A DNA stretch of 5,033 nucleotides, taken from positions 1-5,033 of the forward strand of contig JAKCEC010000113.1 in the NCBI GenBank assembly GCA_021841725.1. Direction: 5' to 3'. The notes under the pieces are model-generated. The model was not told where the DNA came from. It searched no databases and saw only the letters and a program-made list of their open reading frames with translations. Source of the stretch: Actinomycetes bacterium (GTDB taxonomy: Bacteria > Actinomycetota > Acidimicrobiia > Acidimicrobiales > RAAP-2). Of this stretch, positions 1 to 5,033 are shown in pieces. The stretch's first letter is position 1. Every line of letters begins with the position of its first letter. Position numbers and translations under genes: made by a program.

Positions 1-50
1 GCGAGGTCGACGTGGGACAGTGACCGTTACGGGAGCCCGAGGACGCGGGG
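1..50. other. unassigned left edge
   Basis: These 50 bases lie downstream of the LysR stop codon and hold no gene I can identify. One plus-strand frame reads EVDVGQ and then stops at 21-23 (TGA), so the tail of a convergent plus-strand gene could end here. Six codons are too few to support that claim. Confidence 0.3.
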
Positions 51-59
51 TCACTCGGG
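36..59 (-). terminator. weak candidate hairpin at the LysR gene end
   Basis: CCCGAG (36-41) and CTCGGG (54-59) are perfect 6-bp inverted arms around a 12-nt loop that includes the LysR stop codon. No T-tract follows on the minus strand. It may be a weak or factor-assisted terminator, or chance pairing in GC-rich DNA. Confidence 0.2.
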
Positions 60-953
60 AACGGCGATACCGGCGAGCAGTTCCTTCGCGAGGGGGCTTA
101 GGCTCGTGCGCGCGCGCCACACGGCACGGATGGCGCGCGAGAGGTGCAGGTCGCGGCACTCCACGGCGACGAGGCGCCGGTCGAGCAGTTCCGCGCTGAC
201 CGCGAGGCGGCTCAAGACCGCGGGGCCCAGGCCCGCGGCGACCGCCGCCTTGATGGCGGTGGTCGAGGCGAACTCGACCGCCACCCGCAACTCGTGGCCG
301 TGCTCGGCCAGCGCCGCCTCGAGTACCTGACGGGTCCCGGAGCCGCGTTCGCGACTCACCACGGGGGTCTTGGCCAGCATCTCGACGCTCAGGGGAGATC
401 GCCGTCGCGCCCAGGGGTGTTGTGACGACACCACCACCACCAGCTCGTCGCGGTAGACCGTGCGGCCCTGCAGGCCCACGGGCAGCGACGGGCCCTCGAC
501 GAAGCCCAGGTCCACCTCGTCGCGGACGAACAGTTCGGCGACCTCGTCGGAGTTGGCCATGCGCAGCGAGACCGCGGCCGGCAGCGCGGCGTAGAGGGGG
601 GCTAGCCAGACCGGCAGGAGGTACTCCGCCACCGTCAGGCTCGCCGCCAGGCGCAGCTGGGAGTTCTGGTCCAGGCGAAGGGCCTGGGCGCCGCTCGAGA
701 GCGCGCGCATCGCGGCGAGCACCTGACTGGCCCAGCCCACGATGGCCAGGCCGTCGCTGGTCAGTCGCGCACCGGTCGTCTCGCGCTCGACGAGGCGTAG
801 TCCAAGCACCCGCTCGAGTTCGCGGATGCGCACGCTGGCCGCCGGTTGGCTGATGTGGTGGCGCAGGGCGGCCTGACGGATCGAACCCGCTTCGGCCACG
901 CTGACCAGGAGGTCGAGTGCTCCGAGGTCGGGGTGGGGCTCGGGTAAGGGCAT
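51..953 (-). CDS. LysR-family transcriptional regulator (CysB/YeiE-like type)
   Basis: This is a DNA-binding regulator of 300 residues, the usual LysR length. Residues 11-70 form the winged helix-turn-helix: LDLLVSVAEAGSIRQAA is followed by the recognition-helix region SQPAASVRIRELE (35-47) and then by LVERETTGARLTSDG. Residues 98-295 form the two-lobed substrate-binding-like effector domain, with RERGSGTRQVLE (201-212) and STTAIKAAVAAGLGPAVLSR (230-249). Both segments match conserved effector-domain motifs of the CysB/CysL/YeiE branch. It is divergent from the YeiH-type transporter gene across 84 bp, an arrangement in which the LysR protein commonly controls the transporter. The start is ATG at 953. 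No Shine-Dalgarno sequence precedes it, but TATAAA (967 to 962 on the minus strand) sits about 8 bp upstream, so the mRNA may be leaderless. The co-inducer cannot be read from sequence; a sulfur compound is an inference from the neighbour. Confidence 0.93.
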   Translation of the reverse strand: MPLPEPHPDLGALDLLVSVAEAGSIRQAALRHHISQPAASVRIRELERVLGLRLVERETTGARLTSDGLAIVGWASQVLAAMRALSSGAQALRLDQNSQLRLAASLTVAEYLLPVWLAPLYAALPAAVSLRMANSDEVAELFVRDEVDLGFVEGPSLPVGLQGRTVYRDELVVVVSSQHPWARRRSPLSVEMLAKTPVVSRERGSGTRQVLEAALAEHGHELRVAVEFASTTAIKAAVAAGLGPAVLSRLAVSAELLDRRLVAVECRDLHLSRAIRAVWRARTSLSPLAKELLAGIAVPE

Positions 954-973
954 AACGGGAGTTTATAACGAGA
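952..973. promoter_or_regulatory. direct repeat and -10-like elements at the LysR start
   Basis: ATAACGGGA (952-960) and ATAACGAGA (965-973) are 9-bp direct repeats with one mismatch and a 13-bp period; the first overlaps the LysR start codon. Within them, TATAAA on the minus strand (967-962) is placed to start transcription at about 955, two bases before the LysR ATG. TATAAC on the plus strand (964-969) could serve the divergent gene and would give a leader of about 60 nt. I see no clear -35 partner on either strand. Autoregulatory binding is an inference. Confidence 0.4.
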
Positions 974-984
974 CCTCAGAGACC
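970..984. promoter_or_regulatory. GAGACC direct repeat in the divergent control region
   Basis: GAGACC occurs at 970-975 and 979-984, separated by TCA, giving a 9-bp period close to one helical turn. A degenerate third copy, GAGACT, starts at 1011. The site lies between the divergent LysR and YeiH-type genes and just downstream of the plus-strand TATAAC, where a LysR protein could act. It is not a textbook T-N11-A dyad. Confidence 0.3.
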
Positions 985-1027
985 CCCTACGACCGCGGCG
1001 CGCGCACCACGAGACTGGAGGTCGTAC

Positions 1028-1033
1028 GGGAGG
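1028..1033 (+). promoter_or_regulatory. ribosome binding site of the YeiH-type gene
   Basis: GGGAGG lies four bases before the ATG at 1038. It supports this start and contrasts with the two neighbouring regulator genes, which lack such a site. Confidence 0.6.
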
Positions 1034-1037
1034 CACA

Positions 1038-2108
1038 ATGAACGTTCGCACCATCACGAGGTCCACCCCCCCGGTGTCGCGGTCCGCGGCACTGGGCGCG
1101 GCGCTACGGCGCGTCGTCCCGGGTCTGGCGCTCGCCAGCGCCCTCGGCCTGGCGGCCAGCGCGCTGGCCCACGTCCTGCCGGTCGTGGGCGCGCCGGTCA
1201 TCGCGATCGTCCTGGGCATCGCCGTGGCGCTGGTGCGTCCGGCCAGCGCGACGCTGCGCCCGGGCCTGCACGTGGCGAGTAAGCGGGTCCTGCAAGTCTC
1301 CATCGTCCTGCTCGGCACCGGGCTCTCGGCGCACGAGGTGACCTCCACGGGGCTGTCCTCGTTGCCGGTGTTGCTGGGCACGCTCGCCATCGCCCTGGGG
1401 GCCGCCTGGTTCATCGGGCGCCGCCTCGGGGTGGTCGGCGACGTGCGCACCCTGATCGGGGTGGGCACCGCCATCTGCGGGGCCTCGGCGATCGCGGCCA
1501 CCGACGCGGTCATCGACGCGCCCGAGCAGGACGTGGCCTACGCCGTGGCGACCATCTTCACCTTCAACGTGATCGCGGTGCTGACGTTCCCGGCGCTGGG
1601 TCACGCCCTGCACCTGTCCCAGCGCTCCTTCGGACTCCTGGCCGGTACGGCGATCAACGACGTCTCCTCGGTGGTGGCCGCGGCCAGCGTGTACGGCCAC
1701 GCGGCGTCGTCCTACGCGATCATCGTCAAGCTCTCGCGCACGCTCATGATCATCCCCATCGCGCTGGCCCTGGCGGCGTGGAAGACCCGCCAGGAGGAGA
1801 AGCGCGAGGAGCGCGCCGGCGAGCACGTGACGCGCGCGCGGCTCGTCAAGATCTTTCCGTGGTTCATCGCGTGGTTCGTCGCCGCGGTCATCCTCAACAG
1901 CGTCGGGGTCATCACCCACGCCCTCAGTCACGACCTCGCCGGCCTCGCCCAGGTCTGCATCGCCATCGCCCTCGCGGGCATCGGCCTCTCGACGCGGTGG
2001 CGCGACATCCGGCGTGCGGGCCTGCGCCCGTTGGCCCTCGGCGCGAGTCTGTGGGTGGTGGTGACGATCGCGAGCCTCGGTCTGCAGTTGGCCACCGGCA
2101 AGGCCTGA
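1038..2108 (+). CDS. YeiH-family putative sulfate exporter (PF03601 family)
   Basis: This is a polytopic inner-membrane protein of 356 residues, within the usual size of the family, with roughly nine to eleven hydrophobic segments between residues 25 and 352. Family signatures include SKRVLQVSIVLLGTGLS (81-97), GVGTAICGASAIAAT (141-155), the LLAGTAINDVSSVVAA stretch (200-215), VKLSRTLMIIPIALA (230-244) and FPWFIAWFVAAVILNSVG (273-290). A charged loop at about 248-272 (rich in K, R and E) is probably cytoplasmic. The family is annotated as a putative sulfate exporter; the substrate is poorly established experimentally, and sulfite or another sulfur anion is possible. The ATG at 1038 is supported by GGGAGG. 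The gene is divergent from a LysR gene that probably regulates it, and 71 bp separate it from the next plus-strand gene. In the 200-215 motif the protein has N-D (207-208) where, as I recall, E. coli YeiH has H-E. Confidence 0.92.
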   Translation: MNVRTITRSTPPVSRSAALGAALRRVVPGLALASALGLAASALAHVLPVVGAPVIAIVLGIAVALVRPASATLRPGLHVASKRVLQVSIVLLGTGLSAHEVTSTGLSSLPVLLGTLAIALGAAWFIGRRLGVVGDVRTLIGVGTAICGASAIAATDAVIDAPEQDVAYAVATIFTFNVIAVLTFPALGHALHLSQRSFGLLAGTAINDVSSVVAAASVYGHAASSYAIIVKLSRTLMIIPIALALAAWKTRQEEKREERAGEHVTRARLVKIFPWFIAWFVAAVILNSVGVITHALSHDLAGLAQVCIAIALAGIGLSTRWRDIRRAGLRPLALGASLWVVVTIASLGLQLATGKA

Positions 2109-2116
2109 GCGGCGTC

Positions 2117-2145
2117 GACCCCGACGCCCGGGGACCCCGACGCCC
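2117..2145. repeat. 13-bp tandem-like direct repeat
   Basis: GACCCCGACGCCC occurs exactly at 2117-2129 and at 2133-2145, with a 16-bp period. It lies in the 71-bp gap after the YeiH-type gene. Function is unknown; it may be a small slippage duplication. Confidence 0.7.
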
Positions 2146-2148
2146 CGG
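2128..2148 (+). terminator. weak candidate hairpin after the YeiH-type gene
   Basis: CCGGGG (2128-2133) can pair with CCCCGG (2143-2148) around a 9-nt loop. There is no T-tract, and the right arm overlaps the inverted repeat before the Rrf2 gene. It could attenuate read-through, but pairing of this size arises easily in such GC-rich DNA. Confidence 0.2.
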
Positions 2149-2179
2149 TGAATGTCAAGACGACCACTACACTTTCACC
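2147..2179. promoter_or_regulatory. inverted-repeat operator candidate before the Rrf2 gene
   Basis: GGTGAATGT (2147-2155) and ACTTTCACC (2171-2179) are inverted arms matching at 8 of 9 positions, separated by 15 bp. The right arm ends on the base before the ATG and overlaps the proposed -10 hexamer. A dimeric regulator bound here would block transcription, so autorepression by the Rrf2 protein is a natural inference. The span of 33 bp with widely separated arms is longer than I would expect for one Rrf2 dimer site. Confidence 0.45.
2168..2173 (+). promoter_or_regulatory. -10 hexamer of a leaderless Rrf2 transcript
   Basis: TACACT fits the TANNNT actinobacterial -10 pattern. It ends six bases before the ATG at 2180, which places +1 exactly on the A of the start codon. 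No Shine-Dalgarno sequence is seen, consistent with leaderless translation. I find no convincing -35 box at the expected distance (2145-2150 reads CCGGTG). Confidence 0.45.
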
Positions 2180-3112
2180 ATGAACCTGGGTCTCTCCAAG
2201 AGGGGCGACTACGTCGTGCGCTCGGCGATCTGCCTCGCCCGCCACCACGAGTCGGGCGTGCCCACGAAACTCAGTCGCGTCTCCTCCGAGATGTCGGTCC
2301 CGCGCACCTTCGTGTCCCAGATCCTCGGGGACCTCAGTCGCGCCGGGATCGCCCAGTCGTTCTTCGGAACGAACGGGGGCTACACGCTCACCCGCGCGCC
2401 CGAGCAGATCAACCTGCTCGAGATCGTCGAGTCGGGCGAGGGCCTCCTCACCCCCGCCACCTGCGTGCTCGGCGACGACCCCTGCGACTGGGAGACGGTG
2501 TGCCCGCTGCACGAGACGTGGAAGGCCGCGACCGCGTCCCTGCGTTCGACGCTGGCCGCGACGACGCTGGCCGACCTGGTGCGCAACGACGCCGCCATCC
2601 GCGCGGGCACCTACGCGGTGCCCGGGGACAGCCACCGGGCGAACGCGCCGACGGTCACCGTCGAGGACTCGGTGCAGGTCGAGCTGGCGGCGCCGATCGT
2701 TGCGGGACGACTGCGTCGCGAGAGCTCCTGGTTGGCCCCGCACGTCGACGCCGCGCACTCCGAGGAGGAGAAGGTGCTGGTGCGCATCGGACCGGGGGGC
2801 CCCGCTTGGCTCGGCAAGGTCGTCGCGGTGGACGTCGCGACGCCGCGCGGGACCGACGACGACCTCACCTTGCCCGTGTCGTGGGAGGCCACCGGCCCCT
2901 CGGGACTCTTCCCGCGCTTCAAGGGTGAACTGCGCGTGGTCGCACTCGACCCCGATCGCAGCGAACTGCGCTTGGCGGGCCACTACCGGCCCCCCCTCGG
3001 GCGCGCGGGTCAGGCGCTCGACGAGGCGGTGTTGGTACGCGTGGCGCACGCCACCATCCGCTCGCTCCTGCGCCGGATCGCGCGCGAACTCGAAGAGGAG
3101 CACGCGAACTGA
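2180..3112 (+). CDS. Rrf2-family regulator fused to a C-terminal SRPBCC-like domain
   Basis: The protein is 310 residues, about twice the usual Rrf2 length of around 150. Residues 1-145 are the Rrf2 part: LSKRGDYVVRSAICLA (5-20), a winged helix (28-72) with VPRTFVSQILGDLSRAGI, and a wing ending GGYTL (66-70). Cysteines C95, C102 and C108 are spaced C-x6-C-x5-C, in the position where IscR, NsrR and RsrR hold an Fe-S cluster, so redox, iron or NO sensing is likely. The wing reads SFFGTNGGY where many relatives have an S-x-R-G form. Residues 158-308 start with a strand (TVTVEDSVQVEL), continue through strands such as RFKGELRVVALDP (246-258) and LRLAGHYRPPLG (263-274), and end in a long amphipathic helix (280-307). 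This order suggests a START/SRPBCC ligand-binding fold, by inference only. No stop codon interrupts the join. The ATG at 2180 is the only start that gives a full Rrf2 N-terminus; upstream extension of the frame runs back into the YeiH-type gene. Confidence 0.85.
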   Translation: MNLGLSKRGDYVVRSAICLARHHESGVPTKLSRVSSEMSVPRTFVSQILGDLSRAGIAQSFFGTNGGYTLTRAPEQINLLEIVESGEGLLTPATCVLGDDPCDWETVCPLHETWKAATASLRSTLAATTLADLVRNDAAIRAGTYAVPGDSHRANAPTVTVEDSVQVELAAPIVAGRLRRESSWLAPHVDAAHSEEEKVLVRIGPGGPAWLGKVVAVDVATPRGTDDDLTLPVSWEATGPSGLFPRFKGELRVVALDPDRSELRLAGHYRPPLGRAGQALDEAVLVRVAHATIRSLLRRIARELEEEHAN

Positions 3113-3127
3113 CGGCACGGACCGCGG

Positions 3128-3148
3128 GCGCCGCCGAAGAGGCGGCGC
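3128..3148. terminator. bidirectional terminator candidate
   Basis: GCGCCGCC (3128-3135) and GGCGGCGC (3141-3148) are perfect inverted arms around the 5-nt loop GAAGA. The hairpin lies 15 bp after the Rrf2-fusion stop codon and about 80 bp beyond the stop codon of the convergent oxidoreductase. Neither side has a T-tract, which is common for high-GC actinobacterial hairpin terminators. A second GGCGGCGC at 3170-3177 could pair instead with the left arm. Confidence 0.5.
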
Positions 3149-3187
3149 GCTCGGTGACCCCGTCGACCCGGCGGCGCTCGGTGACCC
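3147..3187. repeat. 14-bp direct repeat in the convergent spacer
   Basis: GCGCTCGGTGACCC is exact at 3147-3160 and 3174-3187, a 27-bp offset. GGCGGCGC also recurs just before each copy (3141-3148 and 3170-3177), so a unit of about 20 bp seems to have been duplicated, with a 2-bp difference between copies. Confidence 0.7.
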
Positions 3188-3230
3188 GCTCGCGTCGCGC
3201 CCGCCCCGTCGGGGGTGGGGCCCGATCTCC

Positions 3231-5033
3231 CTACGACGCGCTCGCGCTCGCCCCCTGGCGTGCGAGGACCTGGTTCGCGAGTTCGAGGCCGAAGGCCCGC
3301 GGGGCCGCGGCGCGCGCCGCGTCGCCGCGACCGAAGGCGGCGTCGGCGACGACGACCGCCCCGCGCGCCTCGACGGCGCGACGCATCGCGTCCAGGGTGT
3401 TCTTGGGCGCGACGGCGTAGGTGCAGAAGAGGGCGACCGGGGTGGCGCCCAGGCGCGGGAGACGAGCGAGCCACGCGCGCATGGTCTTGGCCGGCCCCAC
3501 GCCCGCGACGACGAAGCCTTCGACCCAGGTCCCCATCACCAGAGCGTCGGCGCCGGCCAGTTCGCGCGCCCCGACCTTCTCGATCGGGAGCACGGTGGCC
3601 ACCAGTCCGCGCTCGGCGAAACCGTCGGCGATCTCCTGGGCGGCCCGGGCCGTCGTGCCCCCGACGCTCGCGTAGCAGACCAGCACCCGCGGGGGCCGCG
3701 GCGTCAGGTAGCGCGGCGCGTCACCGGGGCGCGCCGGGCGCGCGTCGAGCACCGCGCGCGCCGCGCGCCGGCCCTGGGCCATGGCCTCGACGACCGTGGC
3801 GGGACCCGTCAGCGCGTCGCCCGCCACCCACAGTCGTTCGCTCACCGGCAACGCCGCCGCCCACAGGCCGACTTCGCGCGTGAGCGCCAGGGCGCCGACG
3901 TGGCGGCGCCCGTCCGGGGACGCGGCGGCGGGGGCCAGGAGGCCGCTCGCTCGCCAGCGGCGGTCGGGGACGCCGGAGGTCTCGCGGCGCACGGGGGTTC
4001 CCGGGAGTACCTCGTTGAACGCGGGGTCGTTGCGGTAGCCCATGGCCATGACGACCAGGTCCACTTCCATCTCGACGGCGTCGTGATCGAGGACCCGCGG
4101 CTTCTTGTGGGCGTGTTCTTGCACGGTGCGCGCGAGGCGTGCGCGCGCGACGCGGCCCGCGCCACTGAGCTCGGTGAGCGTGTGCGTGAAGCGGATGTCC
4201 ACGCCCTCGTGGCGGGCTTCGGCCACCTCGTCGGGGCGCGCCAGGGCGAAGCGCTCGTCGAGCCAGTCGATGCACGTCGCCTCGAGGCCCAGGCGTCGCG
4301 CCGTGCGCGCCACGTCCATGGCGGTGTTACCGGCGCCCAGAACGAGGACGTGGGCGCTACGGGCGGCGTCGCGCGCGCCGAGACCGAGGGATCCCAGGAA
4401 TTTCTCCGGTTCCCCGGCCGACTCGAGCGCGCGCTGAGCCCCCTTCAAGAACAGCGTCGCGTCGACCACGCCCTCGAGGTCGGCGCCGGGCACGTTCAGG
4501 CGCAGGGGTACCCCCGCGCCGTGGGCGACGATCACCGCGTCGTGGACGGCGAGCAGTCGCTCGACGTCGGCCGCGTGGATCTCGACCTCACAGCGCAGGT
4601 CCACGCCCGCCGCCTCGAGCTGACGCCAGGGCCGGCGCGCGATCTCCTCGGCCAGGGTGAAGTCCGGGATCCCCCAGGTGCACAGGCCCCCCGGGACCGC
4701 GTCCTTCTCGTAGACGGTGACGTGAGCGCCCGCCTCGACGAGGTCCCACGCCGCACCGGTGGCCGCGGGACCCGACCCCACGATCCCGACGGACATCGGG
4801 TCGGGCGAGTAGGTCGGCCGCGGCGCCGGGACCTCGTGGTGGTCGGCGATGAAGCGCTCGATGCGCCCGATCGAGACCGGCGCGGCGCCCGCGAGGGACC
4901 AGCTACAGGCCCCCTCGCACTGGGCGGCCTGGTTGCAGACGCGCGAGCAGATGTCGGGGATCACGCTGGTGCGCGCGAGGACCTCGTGGGCCCCCGCGAG
5001 GTCCTCGCGGCGCACCGCCGCGCAACAGAAGGG
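3231..5033 (-). CDS. GltD/NfnB-type FAD oxidoreductase fused to a flavodoxin domain, 5' partial
   Basis: 600 residues are visible and the frame stays open to the window edge. An in-frame GTG at 5015 is unlikely to be the start: the six residues before it (PFCCAA) continue the family alignment without a gap, so more N-terminus lies outside. Numbering from that GTG: residues 1-60 are the end of the Fe-S domain, with C23-x3-C27-x5-C33-x3-C37 and PVSIGRIERFIAD (46-58). Residues 75-440 are the two-nucleotide-binding-domain flavoprotein: FAD motif VGSGPAATGAA (79-89) with E103, GGLCTWGIPDF (109-119), pyridine-nucleotide motif LGAGNTAMD (226-234), MAMGYRND (323-330) and AGDALTGPATVVEAMAQGR (398-416). 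Residues 443-585 are flavodoxin-like, with phosphate loop YASVGGTT (448-455), GTWVEG (495-500) and FCTYAVAPKNT (530-540). It probably passes electrons between NAD(P)H, FAD, Fe-S and FMN in the cytoplasm. The YRR NADPH motif of relatives is replaced near 250-252. The partner is unknown. The TAG stop is at 3233-3231. Confidence 0.88.
   Translation of the reverse strand, partial: PFCCAAVRREDLAGAHEVLARTSVIPDICSRVCNQAAQCEGACSWSLAGAAPVSIGRIERFIADHHEVPAPRPTYSPDPMSVGIVGSGPAATGAAWDLVEAGAHVTVYEKDAVPGGLCTWGIPDFTLAEEIARRPWRQLEAAGVDLRCEVEIHAADVERLLAVHDAVIVAHGAGVPLRLNVPGADLEGVVDATLFLKGAQRALESAGEPEKFLGSLGLGARDAARSAHVLVLGAGNTAMDVARTARRLGLEATCIDWLDERFALARPDEVAEARHEGVDIRFTHTLTELSGAGRVARARLARTVQEHAHKKPRVLDHDAVEMEVDLVVMAMGYRNDPAFNEVLPGTPVRRETSGVPDRRWRASGLLAPAAASPDGRRHVGALALTREVGLWAAALPVSERLWVAGDALTGPATVVEAMAQGRRAARAVLDARPARPGDAPRYLTPRPPRVLVCYASVGGTTARAAQEIADGFAERGLVATVLPIEKVGARELAGADALVMGTWVEGFVVAGVGPAKTMRAWLARLPRLGATPVALFCTYAVAPKNTLDAMRRAVEARGAVVVADAAFGRGDAARAAAPRAFGLELANQVLARQGASASAS

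Larger units (their letters stand above)
3113..3230. other. convergent intergenic spacer
   Basis: These 118 bp separate the 3' ends of two convergent genes. They hold an 8-bp hairpin (3128-3148), a 14-bp direct repeat (3147-3160 and 3174-3187) and a smaller CCCC/GGGG pairing at 3204-3214. I see no gene. Confidence 0.7.

Noticed and set aside
422..853. Plus-strand open frame opposite the LysR gene
   Set aside because: It is proline/arginine/glycine low-complexity sequence opposite a well-conserved LysR protein.
761..1513. Minus-strand open frame spanning the divergent control region
   Set aside because: It overlaps the LysR gene in another frame and crosses the promoter region; its C-terminal half is a frame-shifted echo of LysR.
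1104..1931. Minus-strand open frame (275 codons) opposite the YeiH-type gene
   Set aside because: The composition is low-complexity D/R/G/H/Q, with no hydrophobic core, opposite a confident membrane-protein gene.
1778..2179. N-terminal extension of the Rrf2 frame back to an ATG at 1778
   Set aside because: The added 134 residues lie out of frame within the YeiH gene, are charged low-complexity sequence, and precede a perfect Rrf2 N-terminus at 2180.
2609..2660. Separate gene start (GTG near codon 147) for the C-terminal domain of the Rrf2 fusion
   Set aside because: There is no stop codon between the two parts and no ribosome binding site before the GTG, so a single fused product is the simpler reading.
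2152..2928. Plus-strand open frame starting at ATG 2152
   Set aside because: It overlaps the Rrf2 fusion in another frame and encodes arginine/proline-rich sequence without motifs; the ATG lies within the inverted repeat.
1928..3118. Long minus-strand open frame (396 codons) opposite the YeiH 3' end and the Rrf2 fusion
   Set aside because: Its translation is rich in R, G, D and H with no recognisable motif, and the plus strand encodes clear Rrf2 and YeiH motifs. It is a high-GC antisense shadow.
3215..3883. Plus-strand arginine/proline-rich frame opposite the flavodoxin domain
   Set aside because: Composition is typical of a GC-rich shadow, and the opposite strand encodes a clear flavodoxin domain.

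Overview
The window is GC-rich throughout, roughly 70% by eye, with dense, GC3-biased coding. It looks like a chromosomal segment of a high-GC actinobacterium. Two genes appear to have leaderless starts, and the Rrf2 protein carries an actinobacterial-looking C-terminal domain; both fit that assignment. An acidimicrobial-type lineage is a guess. I see no mobile elements, RNA genes or CRISPR arrays, and no compositional break.

Layout: (1) 51-953, minus strand, a complete LysR-family regulator. (2) An 84-bp divergent control region, 954-1037. (3) 1038-2108, plus strand, a complete YeiH/PF03601-type membrane protein (putative sulfate/sulfur-anion exporter family). The divergent LysR-YeiH pair is a familiar arrangement. 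(4) A 71-bp gap that ends in a near-perfect inverted repeat and a -10-like hexamer directly against the next start codon. (5) 2180-3112, plus strand, an Rrf2-family regulator with three cysteines suited to an Fe-S cluster, fused to an extra domain of about 150 residues that looks SRPBCC-like. (6) A 118-bp convergent spacer with a strong hairpin and direct repeats. (7) 3231-5033, minus strand, a flavoprotein oxidoreductase of the GltD/NfnB/SudA type fused to a C-terminal flavodoxin domain. Its N-terminus lies outside the window.

How the genes may work together: LysR probably controls the exporter. The Rrf2 fusion probably controls itself and perhaps neighbouring redox or sulfur genes. The oxidoreductase probably moves electrons between a pyridine nucleotide, FAD, Fe-S and FMN. 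A shared theme of sulfur and redox balance is an inference from gene families and proximity only; the oxidoreductase is convergent to the others and may be unrelated. The points most worth a second look are the Rrf2 fusion, the oxidoreductase-flavodoxin fusion with its altered nucleotide-binding segment, and the operator-like palindrome before the Rrf2 gene.
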